Source: a bacterium
GTDB taxonomy: Bacteria > Zixibacteria > MSB-5A5 > GN15 > FEB-12
Length of the DNA stretch: 64,000 nt
Reading direction: 5' to 3'
Assembly: GCA_016708025.1 (NCBI GenBank)
Contig: JADJGQ010000005.1
Coordinates: forward strand, 124,001 to 188,000
Shown here: in pieces, positions 31,185-39,768 of the stretch
How the letters are laid out: the number at the start of each line of letters is the position of its first letter
How positions within the stretch are numbered: the stretch's first letter is position 1
The notes under the pieces: model-generated
Database searches by the model: none
What the model was told of the DNA's origin: nothing
The model's input: the letters and a program-made list of their open reading frames with translations, nothing else
Program-made: the position numbers and the translations under genes

Positions 31185-31300
31185 GGGGTATTTTTGTTGA
31201 TTCACTGGATAGAAGTAACTGCCCGACTTGGCATTAATGTCCGGAGGGGTAAAATCGTTCCGCCAGGGCCAAAAACACCCGACAGAACAAAGAACTGTCG

Positions 31301-31879
31301 TTACTTATTTGATAACAACAGCTTAAGTGAATCAAGGGAGGGGACATTCCAGTTTGCACGGTCAGCGTCCGTCGTACTCGAGTCGTACGGATACAGCACT
31401 CGATTCCCCTTCGAATCAAGGAAGTTCTGGGTACCGTACTTCTGAGGTAAGCCGTTCTTTATCAAATACTTATCGAGGTACTCGGCGGACAGATGTCGCG
31501 CCTCGTTATTCCCTTTTCGAGCCGATTCCAAGGCACAATAGTACGCCAGCATGATCTCCTCCGGTCCGGACGAAGAATCCGAGGATTGGAGCAGAACCGC
31601 CGCTCGATAAAGATCGGCTGGCTCAACAATCAAGGCCTGGGCTAATAATTGATAGACCGTCTGGCGATGTCTCAGATCAGCCTCCCGCAACAAATCGACC
31701 GGGTAGTCCTTCCAAGATCGCATCTGCTGGTGCTCTTCGAGCATGGACAACAGCTCCGCCGAGACTGGGGATTCTTTTTTGTTCTGGGTCTCTGCCTTGC
31801 GCTCGATACAGCCATTCAGCAGAAGAACAGACAACGTTCCAATGAACAGGAATGCGAGACGGAATGATCTGCGTGTCAC
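31301..31879 (-). CDS. Small lipoprotein, DUF6624-like
   Basis: The 192-residue product has a signal peptide ending in the lipobox LLLNGC, so it is probably anchored in a membrane and faces outside the cytoplasm. After a helical segment (residues 45-130, rich in Leu/Ala/Glu) the C-terminal part has DKYLIKNGLPQKYGTQNFLD and, further on, NWNVPSLDSLKLLL. The PQ-YGTQ group and the later proline-leucine end resemble DUF6624 proteins; this is recognition from memory and moderate at best. The start is GTG with no clear ribosome-binding site. It is wedged between tRNA-Gly, 21 bases upstream, and the tuf operon promoter. Function is unknown. Confidence 0.7.
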   Translation of the reverse strand: MTRRSFRLAFLFIGTLSVLLLNGCIERKAETQNKKESPVSAELLSMLEEHQQMRSWKDYPVDLLREADLRHRQTVYQLLAQALIVEPADLYRAAVLLQSSDSSSGPEEIMLAYYCALESARKGNNEARHLSAEYLDKYLIKNGLPQKYGTQNFLDSKGNRVLYPYDSSTTDADRANWNVPSLDSLKLLLSNK

Positions 31880-31900
31880 GGGTGGTCACCGAAAATTAAG

Positions 31901-31973
31901 AGCGGGAGACGAGGTTCGAACTCGCGACCAACAGCTTGGAAGGCTGTGACTCTACCAACTGAGTTACTCCCGC
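31901..31973 (-). tRNA. tRNA-Gly (anticodon TCC)
   Basis: The 73-base cloverleaf has acceptor GCGGGAG/CTCCCGC, D-arm AACTCAGTTGGTAGAGT, anticodon stem ACAGC/GCTGT with loop CTTCCAA (anticodon at 31938-31940) and T-arm with GAGTTCGAACCTC. CCA is not encoded. tRNA-Gly(TCC) often stands close to tRNA-Thr and tuf in bacteria; here a lipoprotein gene has come between them. A 14-base perfect palindrome lies 46 bases upstream (32020-32033). Confidence 0.96.
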
Positions 31974-32054
31974 TGGTTGCCCTGAAAGTACAGGCGAGGC
32001 CGGTACCGTGCAAGTGCTTTTTCACTAGTGAAACAGAAGCCATTGACTGGAAGT

Positions 32055-32930
32055 TCATCCCTTTTCCGAATGGTAATCCGGCGGGACACCCCAGTGAAGT
32101 TTGTTCTTCAGCAGTTTGTAGTAAGAGCTTTCCGGAAACGAAACAAACCGCAATTTGAAATCGGCCTTTTTGATGGTGACCGGCTCTCCCTCCCTGACTC
32201 CAACCACGATCTGTCCATCCAGCGTCAGGTTGGCAACTCTCCCCCGGCTCAAAACGCGAAGTTCCAGGATATCGTCTCCGGAAAAGATCATCGGGCGGGT
32301 GGTCAGCGAAAACGCGGCGATCGGCGCGGCGATCATCGCTTCCATTTTCGGATGCATGATGGGGCCGCCAACTGCCAATGAATATGCGGTCGAACCGGTT
32401 GCTGTGGAGATCACCAGTCCATCGGCTTTGTAGGTGACGACATCTTCCCCGTTCACGCGAAGATTGATATCAAGCACGCGACTGCTCGGTCCGTTATCCA
32501 ATACGATATCATTGAGAGCGGTCGACAGCTCAGTCACTTCTTTGCCATACACCAGTGCTTTCAGCAACATACGCTCGGCAATGGTATACTCCCCGGCCAC
32601 AACGGCCTCCAGACTGGGGACGATCTGTTCCGGAGTGCGGGTAGTGAGGAATCCAAGCGATCCAAGGTTGACCCCGAGGATCGGCGTACCGGAGGCTCCA
32701 ACCGATCGTCCAGTGCCAAGGAGAGTCCCATCCCCGCCCATCGAAACGATCATATCTACCTGGTTAGCCAGTTCGTTCTGTGGAACGAACCGCCAGTCGC
32801 CGGGGACCGCTTGTTGCAGGTCCGAACAGAGAACAAGTTCATGCTTCTGCTGCTGTGCCCAGGTGAGGACGGTGTCGATCGCCTTGCGGGCGCCGATCCG
32901 GGAGAGGTTCGCTATTAGTCCAAAGCGCAT
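32055..32930 (-). CDS. nadK: NAD kinase
   Basis: NAD kinase phosphorylates NAD to NADP. The 291-residue product has the GGDGT catalytic motif (residues 65-69), the following GVNLGSLGFLT, the ALNDIVLDNG segment and the glycine-rich DGLVISTATGSTAYSLAVGG that binds NAD. The order dxs-nadK on the same strand, 81 bases apart, suggests one transcript. Length is typical for the bacterial family. Confidence 0.96.
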   Translation of the reverse strand: MRFGLIANLSRIGARKAIDTVLTWAQQQKHELVLCSDLQQAVPGDWRFVPQNELANQVDMIVSMGGDGTLLGTGRSVGASGTPILGVNLGSLGFLTTRTPEQIVPSLEAVVAGEYTIAERMLLKALVYGKEVTELSTALNDIVLDNGPSSRVLDINLRVNGEDVVTYKADGLVISTATGSTAYSLAVGGPIMHPKMEAMIAAPIAAFSLTTRPMIFSGDDILELRVLSRGRVANLTLDGQIVVGVREGEPVTIKKADFKLRFVSFPESSYYKLLKNKLHWGVPPDYHSEKG

Positions 32931-33011
32931 AAGACAACATACGAGGTCGATTCGACCAAAATCAAGTCAACAAATATGGAATGCATCTGCGCCTGAAAAG
33001 GTCTGTCCGGC

Positions 33012-34967
33012 TTAGCCGACATTCTTCAGCGAGTCTTTGCGGCGAGAAAAATTGTTGAGGATCAGTCGCTGGAAGAGCGACGCGTTGGTTTTCGCCTGCT
33101 GTTGCAGGAATTGTTCGAGCGAGTTGACGATGCCGTCCGTATCCAGGCCGACATCTTTGAGCAACTGGGCGCGGCTTCCGTGTGTGACGAATCCATCCGG
33201 GATCGCCAGAGCTTTGAATTTCCCTTCCCACCCGGATGACAACAGATGTTCCGCGATCGCCTGGCCAAATCCACCCCGCAACTGTCCCTCTTCGATAGTG
33301 ACAATCACGCGGGCGTCAGTCTTGACCTGATCGAGCATCGACTGATCAAACGGTTTGACAAACCGGGCGTTGATCACGGCGATATCGATGCCACGTTCGG
33401 CGAACTTTTCGGCAGCCTTAACAGCCGGCTGCACCATCGAACCAACCGCCAATATCGCTACCTGGGACTGACCATTCAGCATCTCCCATTTCCCCCAATC
33501 GATCGGCTGAATAGCCTCTTCGATCGGTGTCGGGACGATATCACGAGGATAGCGGATCGCCACAATTCCGTCCTGCGGATGATCAGCGGTGTGGTGCATC
33601 ATCGCGCGAAGCTCATTCCCGTCTTTGGGGGCACACAGTGTCAGGTTAGGCACAGTCGACAAATAGGGGATATCAAAGACGCCATGGTGTGTTGGGCCAT
33701 CTTCGCCGACCAGACCGGCACGATCCATGCAAATGACGACCGGCAGTTTCTGTATGGCAAGGTCATGAATGACCTGATCATAGGCGCGCTGGAGGAAAGT
33801 CGAATAGATCGTCAGGTACGGCTTGACACCGTCGGCGGCCAACCCACCGGCAAATGTCGTGGCATGCCCTTCCGCTATACCGACATCAAAGAACCGTTCC
33901 GGATACTTCTCCGAATATTCCACCAGGCCGGTGCCGGAACACATGGCCGCGGTAATCGCGACTACTTGCTTGTCTTTTTCCGCAAGTTCGCACATTACCT
34001 TGCCAAAAACCTGTGTGTAGGCTGGAAGGTCGGCGGAGGATGCCGCCGCTTTACCGGTTACTTTGTCGAACTTGCCGATCCCATGATACTTAAACGCGTC
34101 ATCTTCGGCCGGAAGGTACCCCTTCCCCTTTTTGGTGGCGATGTGAAGCATCACCGGACCATGGATATTGCGGAGATCCTCGAGCGTTTTGATTAGCAAC
34201 GGGAGATCGTGGCCATCGATCGGGCCGAAATATTTGAAGCCGAGTTTTTCGAACAGCATTCCGGGGACGAGCAGACCCTTGATGGAGTTCTCGATCCCTT
34301 TGATGGTGTCACGGATCTTATCGCGGCGTTTGAATTTGCCGGTCAGTTCCCAAACCTCGGTGCGAAGGCGCTGGAATTTCTCATCGGCCATGATTCCGGT
34401 GAGATATTTGGAGATGGAGCCGACATTCTTGGAGATCGACCAGGTATTGTCGTTAAGAATGACGAGCAGATTTTTCTTCATCGAGCCGGCGTTGTTCATT
34501 CCTTCGAATGCCAGTCCGCCGGTCATGGCGCCATCGCCGATCACCGCGACAACTTTATGCTCTTTTCCCTGCAGGTCGCGAGCGAGGGCAAAACCGAGCG
34601 CCGCGGAAATTGAGGTCGAGGCATGCCCGGCGCCGAAATGATCGTACTCTGACTCGGTCCTTTTGGCGTAACCCGCCAAACCTTCATATTGGCGAATCGT
34701 TTTCAGTCGTTCGCCACGTCCGGTGAGTAATTTGTGCGCATAGGTCTGGTGACTGACATCCCAGACGAGTCGGTCCTGCTTGAAATCAAAGAGATAGTGA
34801 AGCGCAACCGTCAGCTCGATCGCCCCCAGATTGGAGGCGAGATGTCCGCCGGTCTCGGAAACGGCCGCAACGATCTCCTGACGTACCTCTGCTGCCAACT
34901 CAACCAGTTCTTCCTGGGTCAGCTTCTTCAGGTCTTCCGGAGAATGTATGTTCGGCAGATATTTCAT
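33012..34967 (-). CDS. dxs: 1-deoxy-D-xylulose-5-phosphate synthase
   Basis: DXS condenses pyruvate with glyceraldehyde 3-phosphate in a thiamine-dependent reaction, the first step of the MEP isoprenoid pathway. The 651-residue product has the N-terminal GGHLASNLGAIELTVALHY and DVSHQTYAHKLLTGR, the thiamine site GDGAMTGGLAFEGMNNAG, the pyrimidine-binding half with DRAGLVGEDGPTHHGVFDI and the C-terminal transketolase domain. It lies next to a prenyl diphosphate synthase gene, as is common. The last 25 residues form a non-conserved basic tail. Confidence 0.97.
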   Translation of the reverse strand: MKYLPNIHSPEDLKKLTQEELVELAAEVRQEIVAAVSETGGHLASNLGAIELTVALHYLFDFKQDRLVWDVSHQTYAHKLLTGRGERLKTIRQYEGLAGYAKRTESEYDHFGAGHASTSISAALGFALARDLQGKEHKVVAVIGDGAMTGGLAFEGMNNAGSMKKNLLVILNDNTWSISKNVGSISKYLTGIMADEKFQRLRTEVWELTGKFKRRDKIRDTIKGIENSIKGLLVPGMLFEKLGFKYFGPIDGHDLPLLIKTLEDLRNIHGPVMLHIATKKGKGYLPAEDDAFKYHGIGKFDKVTGKAAASSADLPAYTQVFGKVMCELAEKDKQVVAITAAMCSGTGLVEYSEKYPERFFDVGIAEGHATTFAGGLAADGVKPYLTIYSTFLQRAYDQVIHDLAIQKLPVVICMDRAGLVGEDGPTHHGVFDIPYLSTVPNLTLCAPKDGNELRAMMHHTADHPQDGIVAIRYPRDIVPTPIEEAIQPIDWGKWEMLNGQSQVAILAVGSMVQPAVKAAEKFAERGIDIAVINARFVKPFDQSMLDQVKTDARVIVTIEEGQLRGGFGQAIAEHLLSSGWEGKFKALAIPDGFVTHGSRAQLLKDVGLDTDGIVNSLEQFLQQQAKTNASLFQRLILNNFSRRKDSLKNVG

Positions 34968-34985
34968 AGTTGCGCCAACACAATC

Positions 34986-35867
34986 CTACTGCTCACGATG
35001 TCCAATGAATCTGGCAAGAAATGTCAACATATTGTCGTCATCGAACAGACTCAGGCTTTCGTCTATCAGACGGCCCGCGTCCCGTTTTGCCTGTTCCAAC
35101 CCGACAGCCCCCGGGTAGGTCGCTTTCTGGTTCTTACAATCGGACCCGACTTGTTTGCCAAGTTTTTTCTGGTCACCCTCAATATCCAGAATATCATCGA
35201 TGATCTGGAATGCCAGACCGACCTTTTCTCCATAGCTGGTCAGCCGCTTGAGCATCGCCGGTTCGGCATTGGCCAAAATGGCGCCGATCCTGACCGCCCC
35301 TCTGATAAGAGCGCCCGTCTTACGGGTATGAATATATACAACATCAGATTGGCTGACCGGTTTCCCTTCGGCCTCAACATCGGCCACCTGACCGCCGATC
35401 ATTCCGCTTGTTCCGACTGCCTCGGCTAATTCCAGCACCACCTGCGGGTTGCCGGTCTCGGCCATCAATTGGAAAGCGACGACATGCAGGGCATCCCCCG
35501 CCAAAACCGCGATCGCCTCGCCAAACTGCTTGTGGCAGGTTGGAATGCCGCGGCGGAGGTCATCATCGTCCATGCACGGAAGGTCGTCATGGATCAGCGA
35601 ATAGGTATGGACTATTTCCAGCCCGGCCATGGCGCGATAGACGTTTTCCAGATCAGTTACCCGCCCGCCGGTACAATATTCATACGCAGCGAGGCAAAGG
35701 ATAGGACGGATCCGCTTGCCGCCCGCCATCAACGAATAACGCATTGCCGCATGGATCGACTGCGGGTGCTGGTCGGCAGGCGGCGTGAATCGGTCCAACA
35801 GACGGTCGACCAGAATCCGATTCTGCTCGAGATACTGCAGACCATTGAGGGAAGTGGTTTGAGCCAC
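34986..35867 (-). CDS. ispA: Farnesyl/geranylgeranyl diphosphate synthase
   Basis: This enzyme elongates allylic diphosphates with isopentenyl diphosphate. The 293-residue product has the first aspartate-rich motif DDLPCMDDDDLRRG and the second FQIIDDILDIEG, the GGKRIRP entry and the GQVADVEAE segment. These fit short-chain (C15-C20) synthases, but the exact chain length cannot be read from sequence alone. The GTG start overlaps the xseB stop by one base. Products may feed uppS and the UbiA-type enzyme further upstream. Confidence 0.93.
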   Translation of the reverse strand: MAQTTSLNGLQYLEQNRILVDRLLDRFTPPADQHPQSIHAAMRYSLMAGGKRIRPILCLAAYEYCTGGRVTDLENVYRAMAGLEIVHTYSLIHDDLPCMDDDDLRRGIPTCHKQFGEAIAVLAGDALHVVAFQLMAETGNPQVVLELAEAVGTSGMIGGQVADVEAEGKPVSQSDVVYIHTRKTGALIRGAVRIGAILANAEPAMLKRLTSYGEKVGLAFQIIDDILDIEGDQKKLGKQVGSDCKNQKATYPGAVGLEQAKRDAGRLIDESLSLFDDDNMLTFLARFIGHREQ

Positions 35868-36103
35868 TATTTTTCTCCCTCGAAATCGGCTTCAACCATC
35901 TGGCCGTTCTGTTCGGTGATGATCTTGATCTTTTTCTCGGCTTCAGCCAGTTTCTGATCGCAGAATTTTACGATCTCCAGCCCTTCGGTGTAAAGATCGA
36001 TCGCTTCTTCGAGTTTTGCCTCACCCGATTCGAGCGTGGCGGTCAGCTCCTGCAAGCGATTCATGGCGGATTCAAAATCCGCGTATTTTTTCTTGGTCGC
36101 CAT
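35867..36103 (-). CDS. xseB: Exodeoxyribonuclease VII small subunit
   Basis: XseB combines with XseA to degrade single-stranded DNA. The 78-residue product is a two-helix protein with the family signature FESAMNRLQELTATLESGEA and LEEAIDLYTEGLEIVKFCDQ. It lies 11 bases after xseA and overlaps the ispA start, the widely conserved xseA-xseB-ispA-dxs order. Confidence 0.96.
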   Translation of the reverse strand: MATKKKYADFESAMNRLQELTATLESGEAKLEEAIDLYTEGLEIVKFCDQKLAEAEKKIKIITEQNGQMVEADFEGEK

Positions 36104-36114
36104 ATCGTTTCCCG

Positions 36115-37335
36115 TTATTCCGTAGTCGACTCAACCACGGAGATTATCTTCCCTTTGGCTAACACAGTTTCAAGTCGATCGCCGGGCGTTATTTCGTTGT
36201 GGGCTACCAGCACCGGACCAGCAGGCAGCTTGCGTGCCACCGAATATCCACGAGCCAGGACTTTCAACGGAGACAGCGCCTCAAGCTGGGAGATGAACAA
36301 AGATAGCCGGTTTTTGTGGGCGTCAAAATGGTATTTTCCGGCGTTATCCAGCGCCTTGCGCGTGTAATCAAGTGTCTGCTGGAGTTGCTGTATCCGATCG
36401 AGCGGACGTCGAAACGGCGGACGGTCCGTCAGATTCGTCAGGGTCGCACGAGCTTGCTCGACAAGATATTGCAGTTCGCCGGCCAAAGCGGTGATCGTCC
36501 CGCGCACTTGCTCCTGAAAATCCTTCTTTGACCAGACGGCGATCTCCGCCGCTGCCGAAGGAGTAGGCGCGCGATGGTCCGCTACCAGATCGGACAGAGT
36601 AACATCTATTTCATGGCCGACTGCGGAGATAACCGGGATACGTGAGCGAGCGATAGCGCGCACGGTTATTTCGGTATTGAAAGCCCATAGGTCTTCGAGG
36701 GATCCGCCGCCACGCCCAACTATCAACAGATCGATATCATCGCGACTGTTGAAATAGTCAATTCCCGCCGCAATCGTTTTCTCGGCGCCATCCCCCTGTA
36801 CCGCGGCAGGGTATATGATCAGCTCGACTGAGCTGTTTCGTCGACGACTAATCTGGATGATATCGCGGATCGCCGCCCCGGTCGGCGAAGTAACAATGCC
36901 GATCCTGGTTGCATACTCGGGAATTGGTTTCTTGAGCGATGGATCAAACAGCCCTTCCTTTTGCAGTCGCTCATGCAACTGTCGAAAGGCCAGTTCAAGT
37001 GCGCCAACACCAACCGGGACGATCTGGCGGCAGTTGAGTTGATAATTCCCCTGCTTTTCGTAGACGGAGATCTCGCCGTAGATCCGGACATGCTGGCCAT
37101 TCTGAATATCAAACTTCACGGCCGAGGCCGCTCCGCGCCAGAGCGTGACCCGGATCGAAGCATTTTCATCCTTGAGAATAAAGTAACGATGCCCGGAGGT
37201 GTGGTGTTTGTAATCCGATATCTCCCCTTCCACCCAGAGATCAACAAAGCTCTCTTCCAGGGCGGTTTTGATCATCCGCGTAATGGCGGTGACCGTATAG
37301 GCGCGAGGTTCCTTTTTGTCTGGCAGTGGAGTCAT
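36115..37335 (-). CDS. xseA: Exodeoxyribonuclease VII large subunit
   Basis: XseA is the catalytic subunit of exonuclease VII. The 406-residue product has an N-terminal OB fold (LWVEGEISDYKHHTSGHRYF), the catalytic domain with IGIVTSPTGAAIRDIIQIS, VGRGGGSLEDLWAFNTE and ISAVGHEIDVTLSDLVADHR, and a C-terminal coiled-coil stretch. Length is slightly short compared with enteric XseA (about 455). It is followed by xseB. Confidence 0.96.
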   Translation of the reverse strand: MTPLPDKKEPRAYTVTAITRMIKTALEESFVDLWVEGEISDYKHHTSGHRYFILKDENASIRVTLWRGAASAVKFDIQNGQHVRIYGEISVYEKQGNYQLNCRQIVPVGVGALELAFRQLHERLQKEGLFDPSLKKPIPEYATRIGIVTSPTGAAIRDIIQISRRRNSSVELIIYPAAVQGDGAEKTIAAGIDYFNSRDDIDLLIVGRGGGSLEDLWAFNTEITVRAIARSRIPVISAVGHEIDVTLSDLVADHRAPTPSAAAEIAVWSKKDFQEQVRGTITALAGELQYLVEQARATLTNLTDRPPFRRPLDRIQQLQQTLDYTRKALDNAGKYHFDAHKNRLSLFISQLEALSPLKVLARGYSVARKLPAGPVLVAHNEITPGDRLETVLAKGKIISVVESTTE

Positions 37336-37391
37336 GGTTCGAGTATAGAATGAGGAGGTTCGGCTGGCAATTACTTTTGCGCCAAAAGCGA

Positions 37392-39206
37392 TTAGCTCGC
37401 TTCGGCGGTCAATTTCTGTAATATCGCCTGTGCCAGTTTCGGCGTGATCCCCTTGATCTGAGTCAGGTCTTCGACAGAGAGCTTTCTGATCCGTTCGACC
37501 GAGCCGAATTCGGTCAACAGGAGTTGCCGTTTGGCCGGACCAACTCCGGGGATATCATCCAGGGCGGACTTGATAGTCCGTTGTGTTCGGACCTTGCGAT
37601 TGTAGGTAATGGCAAAACGATGAGCTTCGTCGCGAATCCGCTTCAACAGATTGAGAGCCGGAGAGGATTTCGGGATCGTGATCGGCTCGGAGAGGTCAGG
37701 CAAATAGACCTCCTCCAGTCGCTTAGCGAGCGAGATGATCATCTGTTTGTCAAACCCTAACGACATTAGTTCTTCTTGCGCATTGGAGAGCTGTCCCTTG
37801 CCGCCATCCACAATCACCAGATCGGGTGGCTGCAAGTTCTCTTCGCGAATCCGGTGGAAATAGCGCCCGACCACCTCGCGCATCATCTTAAAATCATCCT
37901 GCCCTTTCACTCCCTTGATCTTGAAGTGGCGGTACTCCGACTTTTTCGGTTTACCATTGTCGAAATAGACCCCCGAACCAACGGCATCGGTCTCCCCCGT
38001 ATTGGAGATATCAAAGCAGATCATGGTCCGCGGCGAACTGGACAACTTCAATTCGTCTTTCAGGGCCAGGACCATTTTACTCATTCGTTCGGAAAGCATC
38101 TTGCGCTGGATCAACTTTTCATCGAGCAACATCCGGGCGTTCTTGGCCGCCAAAGTCAACATCGGCATCTTGTCGCCGATCTTGGGGACAAGCAATTTGA
38201 TACGCGATTCGCGGCTCTCTTTCAGCCAGCTTTGCAGCAGCTTCATGTCCGGAACCTCGGTCGGGATAACGATCTCTTCGGGAAGGTTTGGCTGGTGGTT
38301 GTAATACTGAGTGAGAAAGGTCTGCAACACCTCGTCGTCGCCATCGGCAACCTCGGATTCGACATAGAAATCCTGTCGGCCAATCAACACACCCTCGCGA
38401 ATCTGCATCACCACCGCCACGGTCAGTCCCCCCTCACGGGCCAGGTTGACCACATCGCGGTCGACCAGTTCGCCGACATCAACCGACTGCCTGGTCATCA
38501 TCGTTTTGATCTGCTCGATCTGGTCGCGGATCGCCATCGCTTCTTCAAAGCGGGTCTCGTCGGAGGCTGTGGCCATCCGCTCACTCAACTGACGGATCAG
38601 TTCTTTCGATTTGCCGGAGAGCATCATTATCAGCGAATCGACATTGCGGCGATAGACCTCGGGCGACACCAGCCCCTCGCATGGCCCTTCGCATCGCTTG
38701 ATATGATAGTCGAGACAGACCTTGTACTTTTTATTGGTCGGATTGGGAATCACCAAATGACAACTCCGGATCTTAAACAGCCGAGCCAGAAACTGCAGAG
38801 TCTTGTAAATACTCTTGATGTTGGTGTAGGGTCCGAAATAGCGCGAGTTATCCTTTTGCAGCTTGCGGACCACAAAGATCCGCGGATAGAGTTCCTGAGT
38901 GGAAACTTTGATATACGGGAAGTGCTTGTCGTCTTTCAGAAAGATGTTATAGCGGGGCTTATACTCGTGCACCAGGTTGGCTTCGAGGATGAGCGACTCG
39001 ATCTCATTGTGCGTGACCATCAATTCGAAATCGGCTACGTGCGCCACCAGGGCGGCAGTTTTGACATCACGATGGGAATCCTGGAAATAGGAGCGGACCC
39101 GGTTCTTGAGGTTTTTCGCCTTGCCGATGTAGATCACTTTCCCCTGGGCGTTCTTGAAAAGATAGACGCCGGGGGATTCGGGGAGATTGGCAAGTTTCAG
39201 TTCCAC
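37392..39206 (-). CDS. uvrC: Excinuclease ABC subunit C
   Basis: UvrC makes both incisions in nucleotide excision repair. The 604-residue product has the GIY-YIG nuclease (SPGVYLFKNAQGKVIYIGKA), a cysteine cluster (CLDYHIKRCEGPCEG), the UVR motif that binds UvrB (RFEEAMAIRDQIEQIKTMM), the RNase H-like nuclease (MICFDISNTGETDAVGSGVY, DLVIVDGGKGQLSNAQ) and C-terminal helix-hairpin-helix repeats (DDIPGVGPAKRQLLL). The start is GTG about ten bases after AGGA. Confidence 0.97.
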   Translation of the reverse strand: MELKLANLPESPGVYLFKNAQGKVIYIGKAKNLKNRVRSYFQDSHRDVKTAALVAHVADFELMVTHNEIESLILEANLVHEYKPRYNIFLKDDKHFPYIKVSTQELYPRIFVVRKLQKDNSRYFGPYTNIKSIYKTLQFLARLFKIRSCHLVIPNPTNKKYKVCLDYHIKRCEGPCEGLVSPEVYRRNVDSLIMMLSGKSKELIRQLSERMATASDETRFEEAMAIRDQIEQIKTMMTRQSVDVGELVDRDVVNLAREGGLTVAVVMQIREGVLIGRQDFYVESEVADGDDEVLQTFLTQYYNHQPNLPEEIVIPTEVPDMKLLQSWLKESRESRIKLLVPKIGDKMPMLTLAAKNARMLLDEKLIQRKMLSERMSKMVLALKDELKLSSSPRTMICFDISNTGETDAVGSGVYFDNGKPKKSEYRHFKIKGVKGQDDFKMMREVVGRYFHRIREENLQPPDLVIVDGGKGQLSNAQEELMSLGFDKQMIISLAKRLEEVYLPDLSEPITIPKSSPALNLLKRIRDEAHRFAITYNRKVRTQRTIKSALDDIPGVGPAKRQLLLTEFGSVERIRKLSVEDLTQIKGITPKLAQAILQKLTAEAS

Positions 39207-39264
39207 GATATCACATTCCTGTCAGTTGGTGCGGAGAGAGTTGATGGCGAAACACGGGACTGGA

Positions 39265-39768
39265 TTACTGCAGGATCCGTCGGGCGCCGACAAACCGCTG
39301 GGCCCAGTACGTCTCATTGAGGGCGCTGATAATGACCCCCTGGGAACTGGAGGCGTGAATGAACTCGCCAAAACCGATATAAATTCCGACATGCGTGATC
39401 CGTCCTCGTTCGGTCTCAAAAAAGACCAGGTCGCCATACATCAGATTGCGCCGCGAGACCTCCAGCCCCTGGGTGTATTGCTCGGCGGCCGACCGCGGAA
39501 GCATGATCCGCGCATACTCGCGCATCACTTCCTGCGTGAAGAGCGAACAATCTATTCCTGGTTGATAACGCGAACTGCCGGCATATGGTTTCCCAAGATA
39601 CTTCTGAACGATCGCGCCGAAATTGAGGTAGTCTTCGGTGCGGCGCCATTCGGCAGTCTCACTCTTCTGTTCCGGCGTGGTAGACCCATACTGCGCAAAA
39701 CGCGGGTATGGTGAACAACCAACCAGGCAGATAAGTGCGATTCCGATGAGCAAGCGGCAGAAGGTCAT
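39265..39768 (-). CDS. NlpC/P60 peptidoglycan hydrolase, lipoprotein
   Basis: NlpC/P60 enzymes cut peptide links in peptidoglycan. The 167-residue product has a lipoprotein signal (LIGIALICLVGC) and a catalytic domain from about residue 48. The nucleophile is the cysteine in PGIDCSLFTQEV, the histidine is in RITHVGIYIGFG and a second polar residue follows in EFIHASSSQG. It resembles the Spr/MepS and MepH group. Its start overlaps the stop of the prenyltransferase gene by four bases, so the two are probably co-translated. Confidence 0.93.
   Translation of the reverse strand: MTFCRLLIGIALICLVGCSPYPRFAQYGSTTPEQKSETAEWRRTEDYLNFGAIVQKYLGKPYAGSSRYQPGIDCSLFTQEVMREYARIMLPRSAAEQYTQGLEVSRRNLMYGDLVFFETERGRITHVGIYIGFGEFIHASSSQGVIISALNETYWAQRFVGARRILQ

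Noticed and set aside
37776..39320. Plus-strand open frame of 514 codons opposite uvrC
   Set aside because: Antisense to a complete uvrC with all domains; composition typical of a shadow frame.
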